Positions 11,299 through 23,050 of a stretch of DNA of 64,000 nt are shown here, one piece after another (position 1 is the stretch's first letter; every line of letters begins with the position of its first letter). The position numbers and the translations under genes were made by a program. The notes below the pieces were generated by a model. It did no database searches. It was given only the letters and a program-made list of their open reading frames with translations, and was not told where the DNA came from. This DNA is from Ephydatia muelleri (taxonomy: Eukaryota; Porifera; Demospongiae; Spongillida; Spongillidae), in contig JABACO010000003.1 in assembly GCA_013339895.1 (NCBI GenBank), forward strand, positions 6,442,229 to 6,506,228, given 5' to 3'.

Positions 11299-12309
11299 CT
11301 ATATGTCCCAATCATCTTTTGGTAGTATATAGTATGTTGACCTGGATATTGGTTCACTTTCACCGGCAATTTGGTACGTGACTGCAGTCATTTCAACATT
11401 TAAGCCAATTCCTCTGGATTGGTGCCGAGCCATTCTAATGATGCACACTTGTCGAATTATAAGAATGATGAAATAAATCATTAGTGTGAGTGGAATCATA
11501 ACTGCCACTAGAACCATTAAAGTAAATGGATATAGTTTTTGGATCCATCCCTGCAGGAGAAATGTGAAGCTGATTGTAAGTTCTACTAAATATACAGTCA
11601 GTATTAATATTATTGTGGAACTATTTAAATCAGGCTTCCTTGTGGTGCTTCGCTTGTGTGAGCAATATGTATAGAAGGTATATGCAAAAACTGCCACTAT
11701 ATACAGCCACACAAGTAGAGCCCAAATATGCCACATCAGCAAGCGGCTAACGATATTGGATAAACTACTATTGCCACAGCTGCCAGCTGGGTCACGCAAC
11801 CAGCAAATAAACCCTTGATTTCCATATTGCACACTGATGAAAGGCCAAGGCACAAAGATGATTGGTACCAAGAAAGAAACTATGACATAAATTTTTTGAA
11901 TGATCTTGTATCTTTTTAATTTCACTTCATTTATAACCTGTAGACACTTGGGCTTTGTCATTAAGATGAGTAGGTGTGTTCCCAAGCAGACCATAATGAC
12001 TAGTAGACTGATCAGAGTATACTCTCTGATGACTCCTAACACAGTGCAGCCAACAAAGTCATCGAAGAGTGCAAACCATTGAAAGCTATCAGTGAACGCA
12101 AATATCCAGCCTATGGCCAAAACAACGATAAATATTTCCTCCATTGAGTCAGTCTGATGTCTGTTCTTGTGACGGCAGTAGTAACATCGATTGAGAACCA
12201 ATGCGATCAATCCAATGACAAAAGAGAGAAATGATAGACTGGCGTACGTAATAGTGCTCATTCTCAATTGAGTATCGGACGTCGCACAATCGCTTCCATT
12301 GTCAGCCAT
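11299..12309 (-). CDS. receptor copy 2: intact single-exon seven-transmembrane receptor (GPCR-like)
   Basis: 336 residues from ATG at 12309 to a stop at 11299-11301. Seven hydrophobic segments fit residues 22-42, 58-75, 88-115, 136-158, 188-214, 232-254 and 262-286. The short N-terminus carries an NGS glycosylation site. Cys88 at the top of helix 3 and the CWL at 169-171 in the second outer loop could form the usual GPCR disulfide, and NSS at 180 is a second glycosylation site. The third inner loop is short and basic (CSHKRSTTRK). The 50-residue tail ends KDDWDI, conserved in all copies. The CWL loop recalls secretin/adhesion and cAMP-receptor-like classes, but no class motif is decisive. The ligand is unknown, and a plasma-membrane location is inferred. 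It is the best preserved of five local copies. Confidence 0.88.
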   Translation of the reverse strand: MADNGSDCATSDTQLRMSTITYASLSFLSFVIGLIALVLNRCYYCRHKNRHQTDSMEEIFIVVLAIGWIFAFTDSFQWFALFDDFVGCTVLGVIREYTLISLLVIMVCLGTHLLILMTKPKCLQVINEVKLKRYKIIQKIYVIVSFLVPIIFVPWPFISVQYGNQGFICWLRDPAGSCGNSSLSNIVSRLLMWHIWALLVWLYIVAVFAYTFYTYCSHKRSTTRKPDLNSSTIILILTVYLVELTISFTFLLQGWIQKLYPFTLMVLVAVMIPLTLMIYFIILIIRQVCIIRMARHQSRGIGLNVEMTAVTYQIAGESEPISRSTYYILPKDDWDI

Positions 12310-12425
12310 TCCTATAGGAAAATGACATTATTTGTACACATGCATATTAGAAATGTTGGCAAAACCATCCCTTATCAAAAGGCTGGGCCACTTTAGAATT
12401 CTGCTGTACTTCAGAAAATAGTGCT
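12310..12425 (-). promoter_or_regulatory. conserved 5' flank of the receptor array
   Basis: Immediately upstream of the ATG, TTCCTATAGGAAAATGACAT and about 110 further bases match 33382-33510 and 53902-54035 and, more weakly, 4786-4855. This includes the palindrome CCTATAGG next to the start codon and GAAATGTTGGCAAAA. Shared descent explains the similarity. Promoter or 5' UTR function is inferred from position only. Confidence 0.5.
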
Positions 12426-14402
12426 ATCTAGAAAGATTAATATTACATTGTTAATTATTATCTTTTTTAATTAATTGAGACTTCCGATATTTGATCATGT
12501 AATTTGTCTCAGTAAGACTTCCAACAACGCGCATATGAGAGTTAGACTTTAGATTTGTGCTGGAAGATTCCCGCCCCTCTCCTATTCCCTCTCCCCTTTA
12601 AAACTCCGCGATTGTGTGCTGGGCGAACGCGACGATGATGTCAGCGCTTGGACCACTTACTTGCCGCTATATAGCCTTCTGGCTTCTTCTGCAGCGTTTA
12701 GTTCAAGACTCACAGTACAATGCTTAAAATGCAAATATGCAAGTAGCATAGACTGCTAATAGTGTCAAGTGGAGGAGGGGGAGGGGGGTGGCGGAGGAGC
12801 TACGGCTGTGTAACATTCTTCAGCTGTTAGGCCTTTATAAGATGTTTGCCAGGTACTCCGCGGGATTCTAATACACCGTCATGCAGGAAGTACATGTGTC
12901 CATAGCTACCGTGAAATACAATGGTACGTATGAAGAAGGGACGTCATGGACGACCCTCTTCATAACGTATAGCACTTCGCAGTGGTGAAACACATTCTAT
13001 CAGCACTGACAACAAAATGACCATTTAACCCATTGACCATAATTATCACTGCAAGTAAAAATCTTTACACGTAGTTTAAAAAAGGAAAAAAGTTGCAACG
13101 CACTCTCTCCTGTTTGCATCTAAATGCAATATTCCATAACGATATACATAAAATAAATTAGACAGAAACAACGCTTCCTCCATTTTGTACGTATTGTCAT
13201 GGGGAACGTGTGGAAGTGGGTGGTATATATGTACACAAAAACAGGTGAGTTAGTCTACATGCATCTTTGCTTGATGAAGTTTTGTTTTTTTCTTTCTGGA
13301 GGCACTTAGGTACGCCGTCCATAAATAAAACAGTTAGTTCCCCTAACCTTCCAATATGGCTTGAGAGTATAGGTTCAATGTGATGTTTGTCGGGCCATTC
13401 TTCCATACAGTATTTTATTACTGAATAACACACTGCGTGGGTCCACTGCATGGCTTGTTTATATTGACTAAGCCTTTGCTATGAAGTCGGCACTGCTTGA
13501 CACATACTTGCATGATGTACTCAGGTTCCTGATCCTGCCTCACGGTGTGCATATGACTGCGGGGCACGAGATAGTGTATCGCCAGTGAGAAGCAGTTTTC
13601 CAGGTACGAGTACCTTAATCGAATCTGAGGACTCGAGGGGGTAAGTCATGCAAGGGTTTGAATCCTAAAAGCGGTACCAGTGCATGGCTTCTGAACTGCT
13701 TCGATTATAATCTTGAGTCCGGCCAACAATTAATATAAACCCAAGCACTGGCCAATGCTTCCTTTTCGATCGCGTACCGAGTCTCGGATTCCGTCACTGA
13801 TCGAGTGGCAAAAGAGACTGGTTTCCAGATGGAGAAAATTACCTACAATGCATGTAGGACTGCATGCTCTAAGGTCGTATGACGATGCGTCTGCTGATAC
13901 ATTTGTTGGTAGGGTTGTAGTGGGCCAGTATAGGAGGCTAGCTGTGCTCTTGTTTGATCTGACAGAATACTTGCAAAATGACACGTGTGAGTAAGTGGGC
14001 ATCAAATCAACCAATACGGAGTTCAGCTGGCCCAGCAAAGACTTGAGCTATCCAGAAAATATGCCACCAACGAATGTTTCGGAACTGCTAAGGTTGTTAG
14101 GCATGGATAACCAGTTAAGAAAATTCTAACATGAAATTCACGATAACTGATCAAAGCTTAAATGGGTAAGTAAACAACTGGATTTTCTGAGTGCACTTTC
14201 AATGTTTGGGACCTCCAGTGAAATGTTAGGCTGGTTATTTAAATGTGCAGGTCATTTCAGAGTGTGTGAAAGATTATGTGATCAGTGTTTTTCATGCAGT
14301 GTAACTCTGCCATTATTGTGGATGGTAATACTGAAAGGGTAGTGTGACACTAGTTGTACAAAAATGCACATGCACACACATACATATGATATGTTCACTT
14401 CG

Positions 14403-15330
14403 TACCACTGTACAATAAAACAATGCAATATACTAGACAGTACTGGTACATAAATTTATTGCTACTACATATAACCACAACTCATGCATGGCATATACTA
14501 ATGAAACTTAGTTACTTACTTGAAGACGACGATAACAGCATTGAGCTAGTACATGCTGTATACTTTTTATCCCCAATTGATGCACAGTAAATATTACTAT
14601 CTATTTACTCAATTATTGATTGCTTCAGATGTCTTTATGTATGTATAAATAGTAAATACAACAGTGACGTAGTTATATATATAGCATGAAATACTCAATT
14701 GAAAATCATATCCGGATATCGGTATAAAAAGGTATTCGAATAATGGGCGAATTGTCGATGCTGGTGACGAATACCTAAGTACCTCCGAATAGGGTGTGTA
14801 ACCGGTTATCAGGTTATTCGGGTTATTCGGATACTCGCAAAAACGAATCCGTTCGAATAGCAATTTAGCATTACTCGGAAAAATCGATTAGTGAATTTTA
14901 TCTATTCGAAATAACCGGTTTATGTTTCTCCATTCGGAGGTACTTAGGTATTCGTCGTCAGCATCGACAATTCGCCCATTATTCGAATACCGTTTTATAC
15001 TAATATCCGGATATGATTTTCAACAGAGTATTTCATAATTAGAGTTATATATATAAAATACGTCACTGTTGTTTACTATTTATACATACAGAAGCAATTT
15101 ATAATTTGATAGGTATTGAGTAAATAGATAGTAATATAATACTAAATATTTAATGCGCATCAATTGGGGATACAAAATATACAGCGTGTACTAGCTCAAT
15201 GCTTTTATCATCGTCTTCAAGTAAGTAACGAAGTTCATTAGTATATGCCACGAGTTGTGTTTACATGTAGTAGCAATGCATTTATGTAGTACTAGTATTG
15301 CATTGTTTTATTGTACAGTGGTACTAATCT
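14403..15330. repeat. inner palindrome nested in the large foldback
   Basis: Arms of about 0.4 kb run from CGTACCACTGTACAATAAAA (14401) inward and are mirrored out to TTTTATTGTACAGTGGTAC (15308-15326). The 14790-14940 spacer, rich in TTATTCGG and AACCGGTT words, is itself repeated in inverse orientation at 15960-16115. Confidence 0.82.
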
Positions 15331-15461
15331 GAGTGTTTGCGCTAGCGAGTGAAATAGAATGTCAGACTTTTTACCCACTTCAATTAAGTATGCGCGCTCT
15401 GTTTGCGTATGTATAGGAATTGGAGAGCATTACGCAATTACAGTAATGTGAAATTTGATTT

Positions 15462-15955
15462 GCATTTATAGCGAGAACGTGAATGGAGTGAGGGATAATT
15501 AGTACGTTATTGTACGTGATGTGGGGTGAGTTTTTAATGGTGATGTCTGGTCTCAGTGGTTAGTGTTGGATGGTTAGGTTTACATTACTATTGATATGTA
15601 CAAGTACCTGGTAAAGACATACAATTTATTAAACTCTATATGACAAACACATGCTACTGTAGACCTTTGTGTCTCTGTGTTTTCAACTGACATGCATAGC
15701 TCTAGTTTGGTGTGAGACCAGGTGGATTTCTGTGCAGACATAAATTATCTTCTCAGTGTGCACTCCACAAGCACCATAACCTGAATAACCTAGGTATTCG
15801 GCAGGAAATTTGGCAAAACCTATTCGGAAAAATCGATTTTGTTTTTTAAACTATTCGGAAAAATCGATTTTCAGATCCACAAAAACCTGAAAAATCGATT
15901 AGTGTTTTAAAAGTATTCGGAAAAATCGATTTTCATTATGCAGGGGAGGTTACAC
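15462..15955. repeat. dispersed repeat, copy of 7796-8270
   Basis: Direct-orientation copy of the repeat described at 7796, located in the central part of the giant palindrome and carrying three TATTCGGAAAAATCGATTTT units. Confidence 0.8.
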
Positions 15956-18095
15956 ACCCTACCTCCGAATGGAGAAACATAAACCGGTTATTTCGAATGG
16001 ATAAAATTCACTAGTCGATTTTTCCGAGTAATGCTAAGTTGCTATTAGAACGGATAGGTTTATGCGAATATCCGAATAACCCGAATAACCTGATAACCGG
16101 TTATACATCCTAGGTCAGCATGCAGTGAAGATGTTCCCTGTGATGTCTGCTTTCTACAGTTTGTACTCAGATTCATCGTACCTAACTTAAACTCACCACC
16201 TCTTATACCTGCTGGCTGGGGAGGAGTAAACGATTGTCTGTTGGTGCGCAAATGAAACCTTCCAGCAGCACCATACATCCACAGTAATGGCAGAGTAACC
16301 CTGCACGAAAGACATAATGATTTAGTTTCACAAATCCAGCCGTAACACACCTAAGTAACTGACCTAACCTTTTTCTTGGTGTCCCAAGTATTATATTGAA
16401 AGTGATTTTGGAAAGTCCAGTTGTGCCTTGCCACTAAGCTTTCAATGTATGTGAATGTCATATTGTGAGTATGGTGTGTGCATGTGTGTGTTTATGTACA
16501 TGTATGTATGTATGTGTGTGCATGTGCATATTTGTACAACTAGTGTCACACTACCCTTCCAGTATCACCATCCACAATAATGGCAGAGTTACCCTGCATG
16601 ACAGACAGTGGTAACATCATCTTTCACACACCCTGAATTCACATGCACAGCATGCACATCTAAATAACCAGCGTAACATTTTACTGGGGGTCCCAAGCAT
16701 TGAAAGTGCACTCAGAAAATCGAGTTGTTTACTTATCCACTCAAGTTTAGATAAGTTATCGTGAATTTCATGTGAGAATTTTTCTAACTGGTTATCCATG
16801 CCTAGCAACCGTCACAGTTCCAAAACATTTGTTGGTGGCACATTTTCTGGATAGCTGAAGTGTTTGCTGGGCCAGCTGAACTCCGTATTGGTTGATTCGA
16901 TGCCACACTTGTCATTTTGCAAGTATTCTGTCAAATCAAAGAGAGCTCAGCAAGCCTCCTATACTGGCCCACTACAACCCTACTAACAAAAGTATCAGCA
17001 GATGCATCGTCGTACAGGCTAGGAGCATGCAGTCCTACATGCATTGCAGGGAAGTGATCTGCACTCTGCCTGAGTACATCATGGATCGAAGTATGCGTGA
17101 ACCACCTGCCGGCTACACAGCAAAGGCTTAGTCAATATAAACAAGCTCAATCAGGGGACCCACGCAGTGTGTTTTATACTGTATGGAAGAATGAGCTGAC
17201 AAAACATCACATTGAACCTGCTCTCAAGCCAAATTGGAAGGTTCAAGAGGTCTAACACTTCATCAGGACCTATTGCAGCGTATAGCGGTACCTAAGTGTC
17301 TCCAGATTCAAGAAAAAAACTTCATCATGGACACCAATGGAGATCCAAAGATGCATGTAGACTAACTCACGTATTTTTTGCACACATATACCACCCACTT
17401 CCACACCTTCTCACATACGCAATTGAAGGGAGCGTTGTTTCTGTCGTTTACTATGCGTGTTGTTATGGATTATCGCATTTAGTTGTAAGCACGAGGAGTG
17501 CGTTGCAATACTCCTTTTTTTCAACTACGTGTACTTTCTACTTGCAGTGATAATTATGGTCAATGGGTTAAATGGTCATTTTGTTGTCATTGCTGATAGA
17601 ATGCATTTCACCACTGCGAAGTGCTATACGTTATGAAGAGGGTCGTCCATGACGTCCCTTCTTCATACGTACCATTGTATTTCACGGTAGCTATGGACAC
17701 ATGTACTTCCTGCATGACAGTGTATTAGAATCCCGCGGAGTACCTGGCAAACATCTTATAAAGGCCTAACAGCTGAAGAATGTTACACGGCTGTAGCTAA
17801 CCCCCCCACCCTCCTCCGCTTGACAATATCAGTAGTGTATACTACTTGCGTATTGCTCGCTGGCATTTTAAGCACTGTACTTTGAGTTAGAACTGAACGC
17901 TGCAGAAGAAGCCAGAAGACTCTAGAAGTACATGGCGAGTAAGTGGTCTAATCACTGACATCATCGACGCATTCGCCCGGCACACAGTTTAAAGGATGCA
18001 AAGATGGGAAAGGGAAAAGGAGAGGGTTGGGGAAGCCCCTATGATCTTGCAGCACCGATCTCAAGTCTAAGACTCCTATGCACGTTTTTGGAAAT

Positions 18096-18940
18096 ATTAA
18101 TGAAAAAAACTACATGGTAAAATTTCAGGAGTCCCTTTCCACTATAAATAATATGTTAATTATCACGCGCACGTTCACGTGAGCAAAGGTTAGAGAGCTG
18201 TTTTTATTTTTATTTTGTAGAGCTACATATATCACTGCATATTGATTTCATTATATCCTCCGTATGCTATTATCCTCTGCACGATTATACTTTATTTATG
18301 CGAAATAAGAATATTACTAATGATCTATCATGTACATGTATGTTGCAGATTTACTAACGTATTTGGCAGATATACTATCATCCTTGGTACGATTTGGCTG
18401 TGTATGTCATAATTATGACCATATATGAATCATAACAGGTGGAAATTTCCACCTGTGGCTTGGGGCAGGGGAGTGGGTTGGGGGAAGGAGAAGGTATTTG
18501 TTTTATGCACAGTTGTCTTATGTATTAAAAATTTGTCCTCGAATATTTTACTTTATTTGACAAAGGAGATGAAGTGATAAATATAAAACGGATGGCAGGC
18601 ATATGAACAAAGTAAAATACAATGCTAATGCAAAAACTGAGCTTAGTATTCTGTTGCTGTACCTCCAACTTCGATTACCTTTGATGCAAACTTTTCTATG
18701 TGCATAATATATATCTTACACTTGGCAGCATCTACAGTTTGCCAAAACTACATGATTCCATTGATTTGTTTTAGGCTTTACTTCCTTACGAATGAATTCC
18801 TTTAGGGTAACGTGAGGAGTGGTCGGCAGTAGGGAGTGTTCGGCAATCGCACTTTCAACACAATACAGAGCCTCAAAGAAGACATTTCAATATTTCATAA
18901 CACATCGTTTTGGGTTGTCTTAGGATGCAGTAAGTATAGT
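18096..18940. other. AT-rich intergenic DNA with a short palindrome
   Basis: No gene seen. The 16-bp palindrome GGTGGAAATTTCCACC lies near 18440. Confidence 0.5.
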
Positions 18941-18949
18941 TTAAAGCAA

Positions 18950-19205
18950 CTACGTTTAATAACACATGACACTACCTACTCTATCACGCATGCCGATCAC
19001 TACCTAATCATACCCTTGTTCAAGCCATAAGTTCTCAATCGGGTTTAAGTCTGGGGACTCAGCAGGTGTTCTCGCCCATATGATACTCTTTTTAAAAGCG
19101 GCTTGTTGTATTCGACTTTAGTCCTTGCTGCTTGAAGAATAAAATCCGCTGCTTCACATAATCGCTGAAAACCATCTCTTGAACACAGCTGAAAAGCAAA
19201 CTAAC
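18950..19205 (-). pseudogene. Tc1/mariner-type transposase fragment
   Basis: The minus strand between about 19120 and 19020 reads QQAAFKKSIIWARTPAESPD followed by LNPIENLWLEQG. The block PAESPDLNPIENLW is the hallmark of the last catalytic part of Tc1/mariner DDE transposases. The frame runs into stops on both sides and no terminal repeats were identified, so it is a short relic. Confidence 0.8.
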
Positions 19206-19491
19206 CGGTCAGGTGCACACGAAAGAAAAAGTGGTCGACCGAACTTCAAACTCGACCGAACTTCAACAGAAATGGGCGCTAGACCGCAACTTTTTAAGTG
19301 TGGAATTTAATGTACATGCACAGTAGGGGCGGGGCGGTCAGCACAGTAGCACACATTAGGGCGGTCCGAAATTTAAGTCGGTCAAAAGTCTGTAGGCATT
19401 CGGACCGCCCGATCTTCCGATTCCGAATCCGATTCATCAAGTTTTTTTTGACCGATATTACATGTCTCTGTGTGTGATTCATGTTCTATCG

Positions 19492-19582
19492 CCCATATTG
19501 GAAGGGATTGAGTCTGGGCACCAGTTGTCTTCTCATCCTCTGGTTCCGGCTTGTTCACTGCCACAACAAGGTCAATCGATGT
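19492..19582 (-). pseudogene. PDZ-end exon copy (third copy)
   Basis: On the minus strand, after CCATCTGCAG (a good acceptor), the frame reads TSIDLVVAVNKPEPED, the same segment as 60616-60689. It would form the last beta strand of a PDZ domain. The donor that follows the 60.6-kb copy (GTATG) is ATATG here. No upstream PDZ exon is seen near 20.0 kb. Confidence 0.5.
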
Positions 19583-19587
19583 CTGCA

Positions 19588-19735
19588 GATGGTAAGGGAG
19601 GGAGAGGTGAGGGAGAGAAAGGTAAGAGAGGGGAGATGAAGGAAGGAGAGGTATGGGACGGTGAGCATGGGAGGAGAGGGAGAACAAGAAGAGGGCAGGA
19701 GAGGGAAGGGAAGAAAGAAGGGAAGGAGTCAAATG
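19588..19735. repeat. GGGAGA-type purine tract
   Basis: About 140 bases with nearly all purines on the plus strand, directly upstream (minus sense) of the acceptor of the exon at 19492-19582. It is a short counterpart of the 800-bp tract at 60700-61510. Confidence 0.85.
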
Positions 19736-20254
19736 CCTGCTCATCCATGTGCCAACTAAACTGCACTTGAGTGTTGAAATGATCACAGTTACATGCACAT
19801 GCTGCTGCTAAGCAGGCAGTACCATTGCAACATGCTGCATTATAAGTGTTTCATGAGCTGCATTTAAAAGCACTAGATGCAACAAACAGCAAATTGACCT
19901 TGCTAACAACAACTTCAAATGCATACATAGAAATTGAAAATAGTACACAGGAGGGAGACAGTGGGGATGACAGACAAGGGCAAAGAGACAATGGGAATAG
20001 GAAAAGAAATATCAGACTCAGTCTATTATGTCAATGCTGTTGTAATACCAGTGACTGGTGACTTATACCTGATAGGTCGACATTCTCTTACATTGGTTGG
20101 TTAGGATCTCTCTTCAAGACCAGCAGTCACCAGCTGATGAAATACATGTTATTAATGGTGTTCAGTGCATGGATAATGGTTGTATATGTCATCTATGTGG
20201 TTCAAAGATCAGACTTGTTTCATGAACATATGTTGGGGCATACATGGGCTCTAT

Positions 20255-20500
20255 ATTTATCGATACAAGAGAACTCTTGTTGGAGAAAGTGAGAGGGACC
20301 TAGCATTGTTTGGAAAGCACAGTCTTCAAGCAGGTGGTACTGCAGTAGCAGCTAATGCAGGCGTACCAGACAGATTTTTTGACCATCTCTTACAATAACA
20401 TGGCAGGTAGAAGTCTGAGGCTGAATAGGATTGGTATATGAAAGATTCTGTGACAAGGATTCGGATGTTTCCATACACCTGGGTCTCTCACAGTTGTCAC
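20255..20500 (+). pseudogene. tyrosine recombinase C-terminal fragment, copy 1
   Basis: The frame reads RDLALFGKHSLQAGGTAVAA, then NAGVPDRFFDHLL and, after stops, HGR-KSEAE and YMKDSV. Crypton- and DIRS-related recombinases normally have HSLRAGGATAAANAGVPDR..., HGRW.SE..., Y.KDS. The second catalytic Arg is replaced by Gln in this and the two other copies (62075, 63083). There are two in-frame stops. The fragment is followed by a shared repeat starting TTTGAATGTAGTAAAT. Confidence 0.72.
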
Positions 20501-20544
20501 TATACAATATGCTGTCATGCGGAGAGTGGTATATATGCAGGCAG

Positions 20545-20690
20545 ATGATAACTTCATTTGAATGTAGTAAATAAGACAGTAACTATGCTCCCTGCAATTG
20601 TGATTGGTGACATATGATGTAGGTGTAAAGCATGTGAGCTTTGCACATGGTTATGGATTACTTGAGACAGAGCTCCCTGACTTTCATGAC
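20545..20690. repeat. dispersed repeat TTTGAATGTAGTAAAT...ATGCTCCCT
   Basis: Related copies at 52835-52960, 62325-62395 and 63325-63400 all contain GAATGTAGTA, AACTATGCTCCCT and AATTGTGATTGGTGGCATAT-like words. In three of four cases it follows a recombinase fragment, so it probably belongs to the same element family. Confidence 0.7.
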
Positions 20691-21146
20691 CATGGAAATG
20701 AAACCAGCTGGAACCTAGTGTCTGGAACAGTTAGAACTGCATCACTGATTTATTTGTTGTCTGGTTATATGTCCTGTATTTTGTGTATTCTGAGTTGCAT
20801 GTTTTCAAAGCAGCATGTGTAGGAGTTTTTCCTCACCTGGTGATATTTTCCCCTTAGGTGGCGGGGGCCCACCACCTCTTAATCAAGTAGGTTCAACCAT
20901 AGAATTAGTTAGATAGATGGTCCCTGCTCTATGATGATTTTCTATGCAATATTTCGAAGTGGAGGAATGATATTTTGCATGGTTGTGTTATTACTGATTG
21001 CTGCCATTGTTTTAATAAAATCTTGCGTAAAATGTTGCTACATATATTGCAAAAGAATAGTTCAACAAATCAATGCAATAAAGAAAATGGAGGGAAACGT
21101 ACAAGTTTAGGTTGTAACTAAATCATAAATCAAAGGCTCAAATAAT

Positions 21147-22199
21147 TTATGTGTCCCAATCATCTTTTGGTAGTACATAGTACGTTGACCTGGATATTGA
21201 TTCACTTTCGCTGGCAATATGGTACGTAGCTGCAGTCATTTCAACATTTGAGACAATTCCTCTGGATTTGTGCGGAGCCATTCTTATGATGCACACTTGT
21301 CGAATGATTAGAATGATGAAAAAAATCATCAGTGTGAGTGGAACTATAACTACCACTAGAACTGTTAAAGTAAAAGGGTATTGTTTTTTGATCCAACCCC
21401 GCAGAAGAATTAGGAAGCTGATTGTAAGTTCTACTAAATATACAGTCAGTATTAATATGATTGTGGAACTATTTAAATCAGGCTTCCATGTGGTGCTTCG
21501 CTTGTGTGAGCAATATGTATAGAAGGTATATGCAAAAACTGCCACTATGTACAGCCACACAAGTAGAGCCCAAATATGCCACATCAGCAAGCGGCTAACG
21601 ATATTGGATACACTACTATCGCCACAGCTGCTGGCCCGGTCACGCAACCAGCAAATTAACCTTTGCTTTCCATATTGTACACTGATGAAAGGCCAAGGTA
21701 CGAAGATGATTGGTACCAAGAAAGAAGCAATGACATAAATCATTTGAATGATCTTGTATCTTTTGTATTTCACTTCATTTATGACCTGTAGGCACTTGGG
21801 CTTTGTCATTAAGATGAGTAGGTGTGTTCCCAAGCAGACCATAATGACTAGTAGACTGATCAGAGTATACTGTTTGATTACTCCTAACACAGTGCAGCCA
21901 ACAAAGTCATCGAAGAGTGCAAACCATTGAAAGCTTTCAGAGAACTCAAATATACAGAATATGGCCAAAACAACGATAAATATCTCCTCCATTGGGTCAG
22001 TCTGATGTCTATCCTTGTGACGGCAGTAGTAACATCGATTGAGAAATAATGCTATCAATCCAATGACAAAGGAGAGAACTGACAGACTGGCGGCAGCCCG
22101 CCTGCAACTGTGTATGAATTTAATTGCATTTGCTAGGGGTGAGCTCAATGGTAGGTGTGTAGTGGCAGAGGAGATAGGGGACAGAGATAAGGATACCAT
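21147..22199 (-). CDS. receptor copy 3: near-complete 7TM receptor with a replaced N-terminus
   Basis: From SVLSFVIGLIALFLNRCYYC to the terminal KDDWDT the protein is collinear with the intact 336-residue paralogue, with all seven helices, the CWL loop and the tail conserved and no frameshift. The first 23 or so codons (MADNGS...) are missing: similarity stops at about 22090, at GACAGACTGGCG. The open frame continues for another 36 residues of unrelated sequence up to an ATG at 22199. Either the paralogue has captured a new 5' end, possibly as a 3' exon after TTGCAG, or it has lost its start and is a recent pseudogene. It also lacks the conserved upstream flank of the other copies. The seven-helix part is certain; the start is not. 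Confidence 0.72.
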   Translation of the reverse strand: MVSLSLSPISSATTHLPLSSPLANAIKFIHSCRRAAASLSVLSFVIGLIALFLNRCYYCRHKDRHQTDPMEEIFIVVLAIFCIFEFSESFQWFALFDDFVGCTVLGVIKQYTLISLLVIMVCLGTHLLILMTKPKCLQVINEVKYKRYKIIQMIYVIASFLVPIIFVPWPFISVQYGKQRLICWLRDRASSCGDSSVSNIVSRLLMWHIWALLVWLYIVAVFAYTFYTYCSHKRSTTWKPDLNSSTIILILTVYLVELTISFLILLRGWIKKQYPFTLTVLVVVIVPLTLMIFFIILIIRQVCIIRMAPHKSRGIVSNVEMTAATYHIASESESISRSTYYVLPKDDWDT

Positions 22200-22471
22200 G
22201 CACCCCTTGAAATAGAAATGTACAAATGAGTGAATGAGGTCTCAAGCTCACTAGTGAAGAAGTAGCATTTGTGTTGAGGACAAAGTCACTGTTCCAAATG
22301 TCCATTCATCATTGGAGGGGAGGTCATTCCCATGTAAACATTGTTAACACCTTTTAATTTGGAGCATGAACAACTTCCTCCAATTTTCAGCACAGTGGCA
22401 CCTTTGGGGGGTCATGAGTTATGCAGACCAATCCAGTGAATAGAAATAAAATTGGACCAATAGACAGCTGG

Positions 22472-22472
22472 C

Positions 22473-22545
<73 letters not shown>
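22472..22545. repeat. (CA)n microsatellite
   Basis: About 36 uninterrupted CA units. Confidence 0.97.
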
Positions 22546-22794
22546 CCACTCCCCCTTATCTGTGAGGTCATGAATATGTAGACCAATTGGTGATGTACCA
22601 ATGAAATTGGACCAATAGAATTATAGCACAGCTGGCACACATGTAAAGGCTTTTCATGTATAAAAGCGACTCACCTGCCAAATAGTGCACTTAGCTTGCT
22701 GAGAACGAAAAAGGTAAAAACTAAATCCTTGCACTTTGTTTCTATACTCTCTGTCAGATGCAGTGCTGCCCCCCTACTGTCTGCCGCCAGCAGT

Positions 22795-23050
22795 AGCAGC
22801 GCTGCCCCACCGCCAGCAGTAGCAGAGCTGCCCTCACTGCCACCAGCAGCAGAGCTGCCCTCACCACCACCAGCAGCAGAGCTGCCCTCACCGCCACCAG
22901 CAGCAGAGCTGCCCTCACCACCACCAGCAGCAGAGCTGCCCTCACCGCCACCAGCAGCAGAGCTGTCCTCACCGCCACCAGCAGCAGAGCTGTCCTCACC
23001 GCCACCAGCAGTAGAGCTGCCCTCACCGCCACCAGCAGCAGCAGCAGGAG
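22795..23050. repeat. 27-bp GC-rich minisatellite, about nine copies
   Basis: The unit contains CCGCCACCAGCAGCAGAG followed by CTGCCCTCA. Because 27 is divisible by three, long frames stay open on both strands (Pro/Ala/Glu on plus, Gly/Ser or Leu/Val on minus). None resembles a known protein outside the repeat, so I do not call a gene. Confidence 0.88.

Larger units (their letters stand above)
12516..18095. repeat. giant imperfect palindrome (foldback), 5.6 kb
   Basis: The left arm (12516-14390) reappears in reverse complement as the right arm (16440-18095). Anchors include GGTACTCCGCGGGATTCTAA (12852) against its reverse near 17740, GTCATGGACGACCCTC (12941) against 17640, and GTGACACTAGTTGTACAAA (14343) against 16533. 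Arms are collinear but diverged by substitutions and indels, and about 0.3 kb near 13470-13740 is found only in the left arm. The outermost bases (TTCCAACAACGCGCATATGA) resemble solo ends at 43785 and 57745, suggesting a foldback-type transposon. No coding domain was recognised inside. Confidence 0.85.

Noticed and set aside
13755..13994. Possible gene inside the left arm of the giant palindrome
   Set aside because: No domain was recognised, the opposite strand is equally open, and the frame is not preserved in the right arm.
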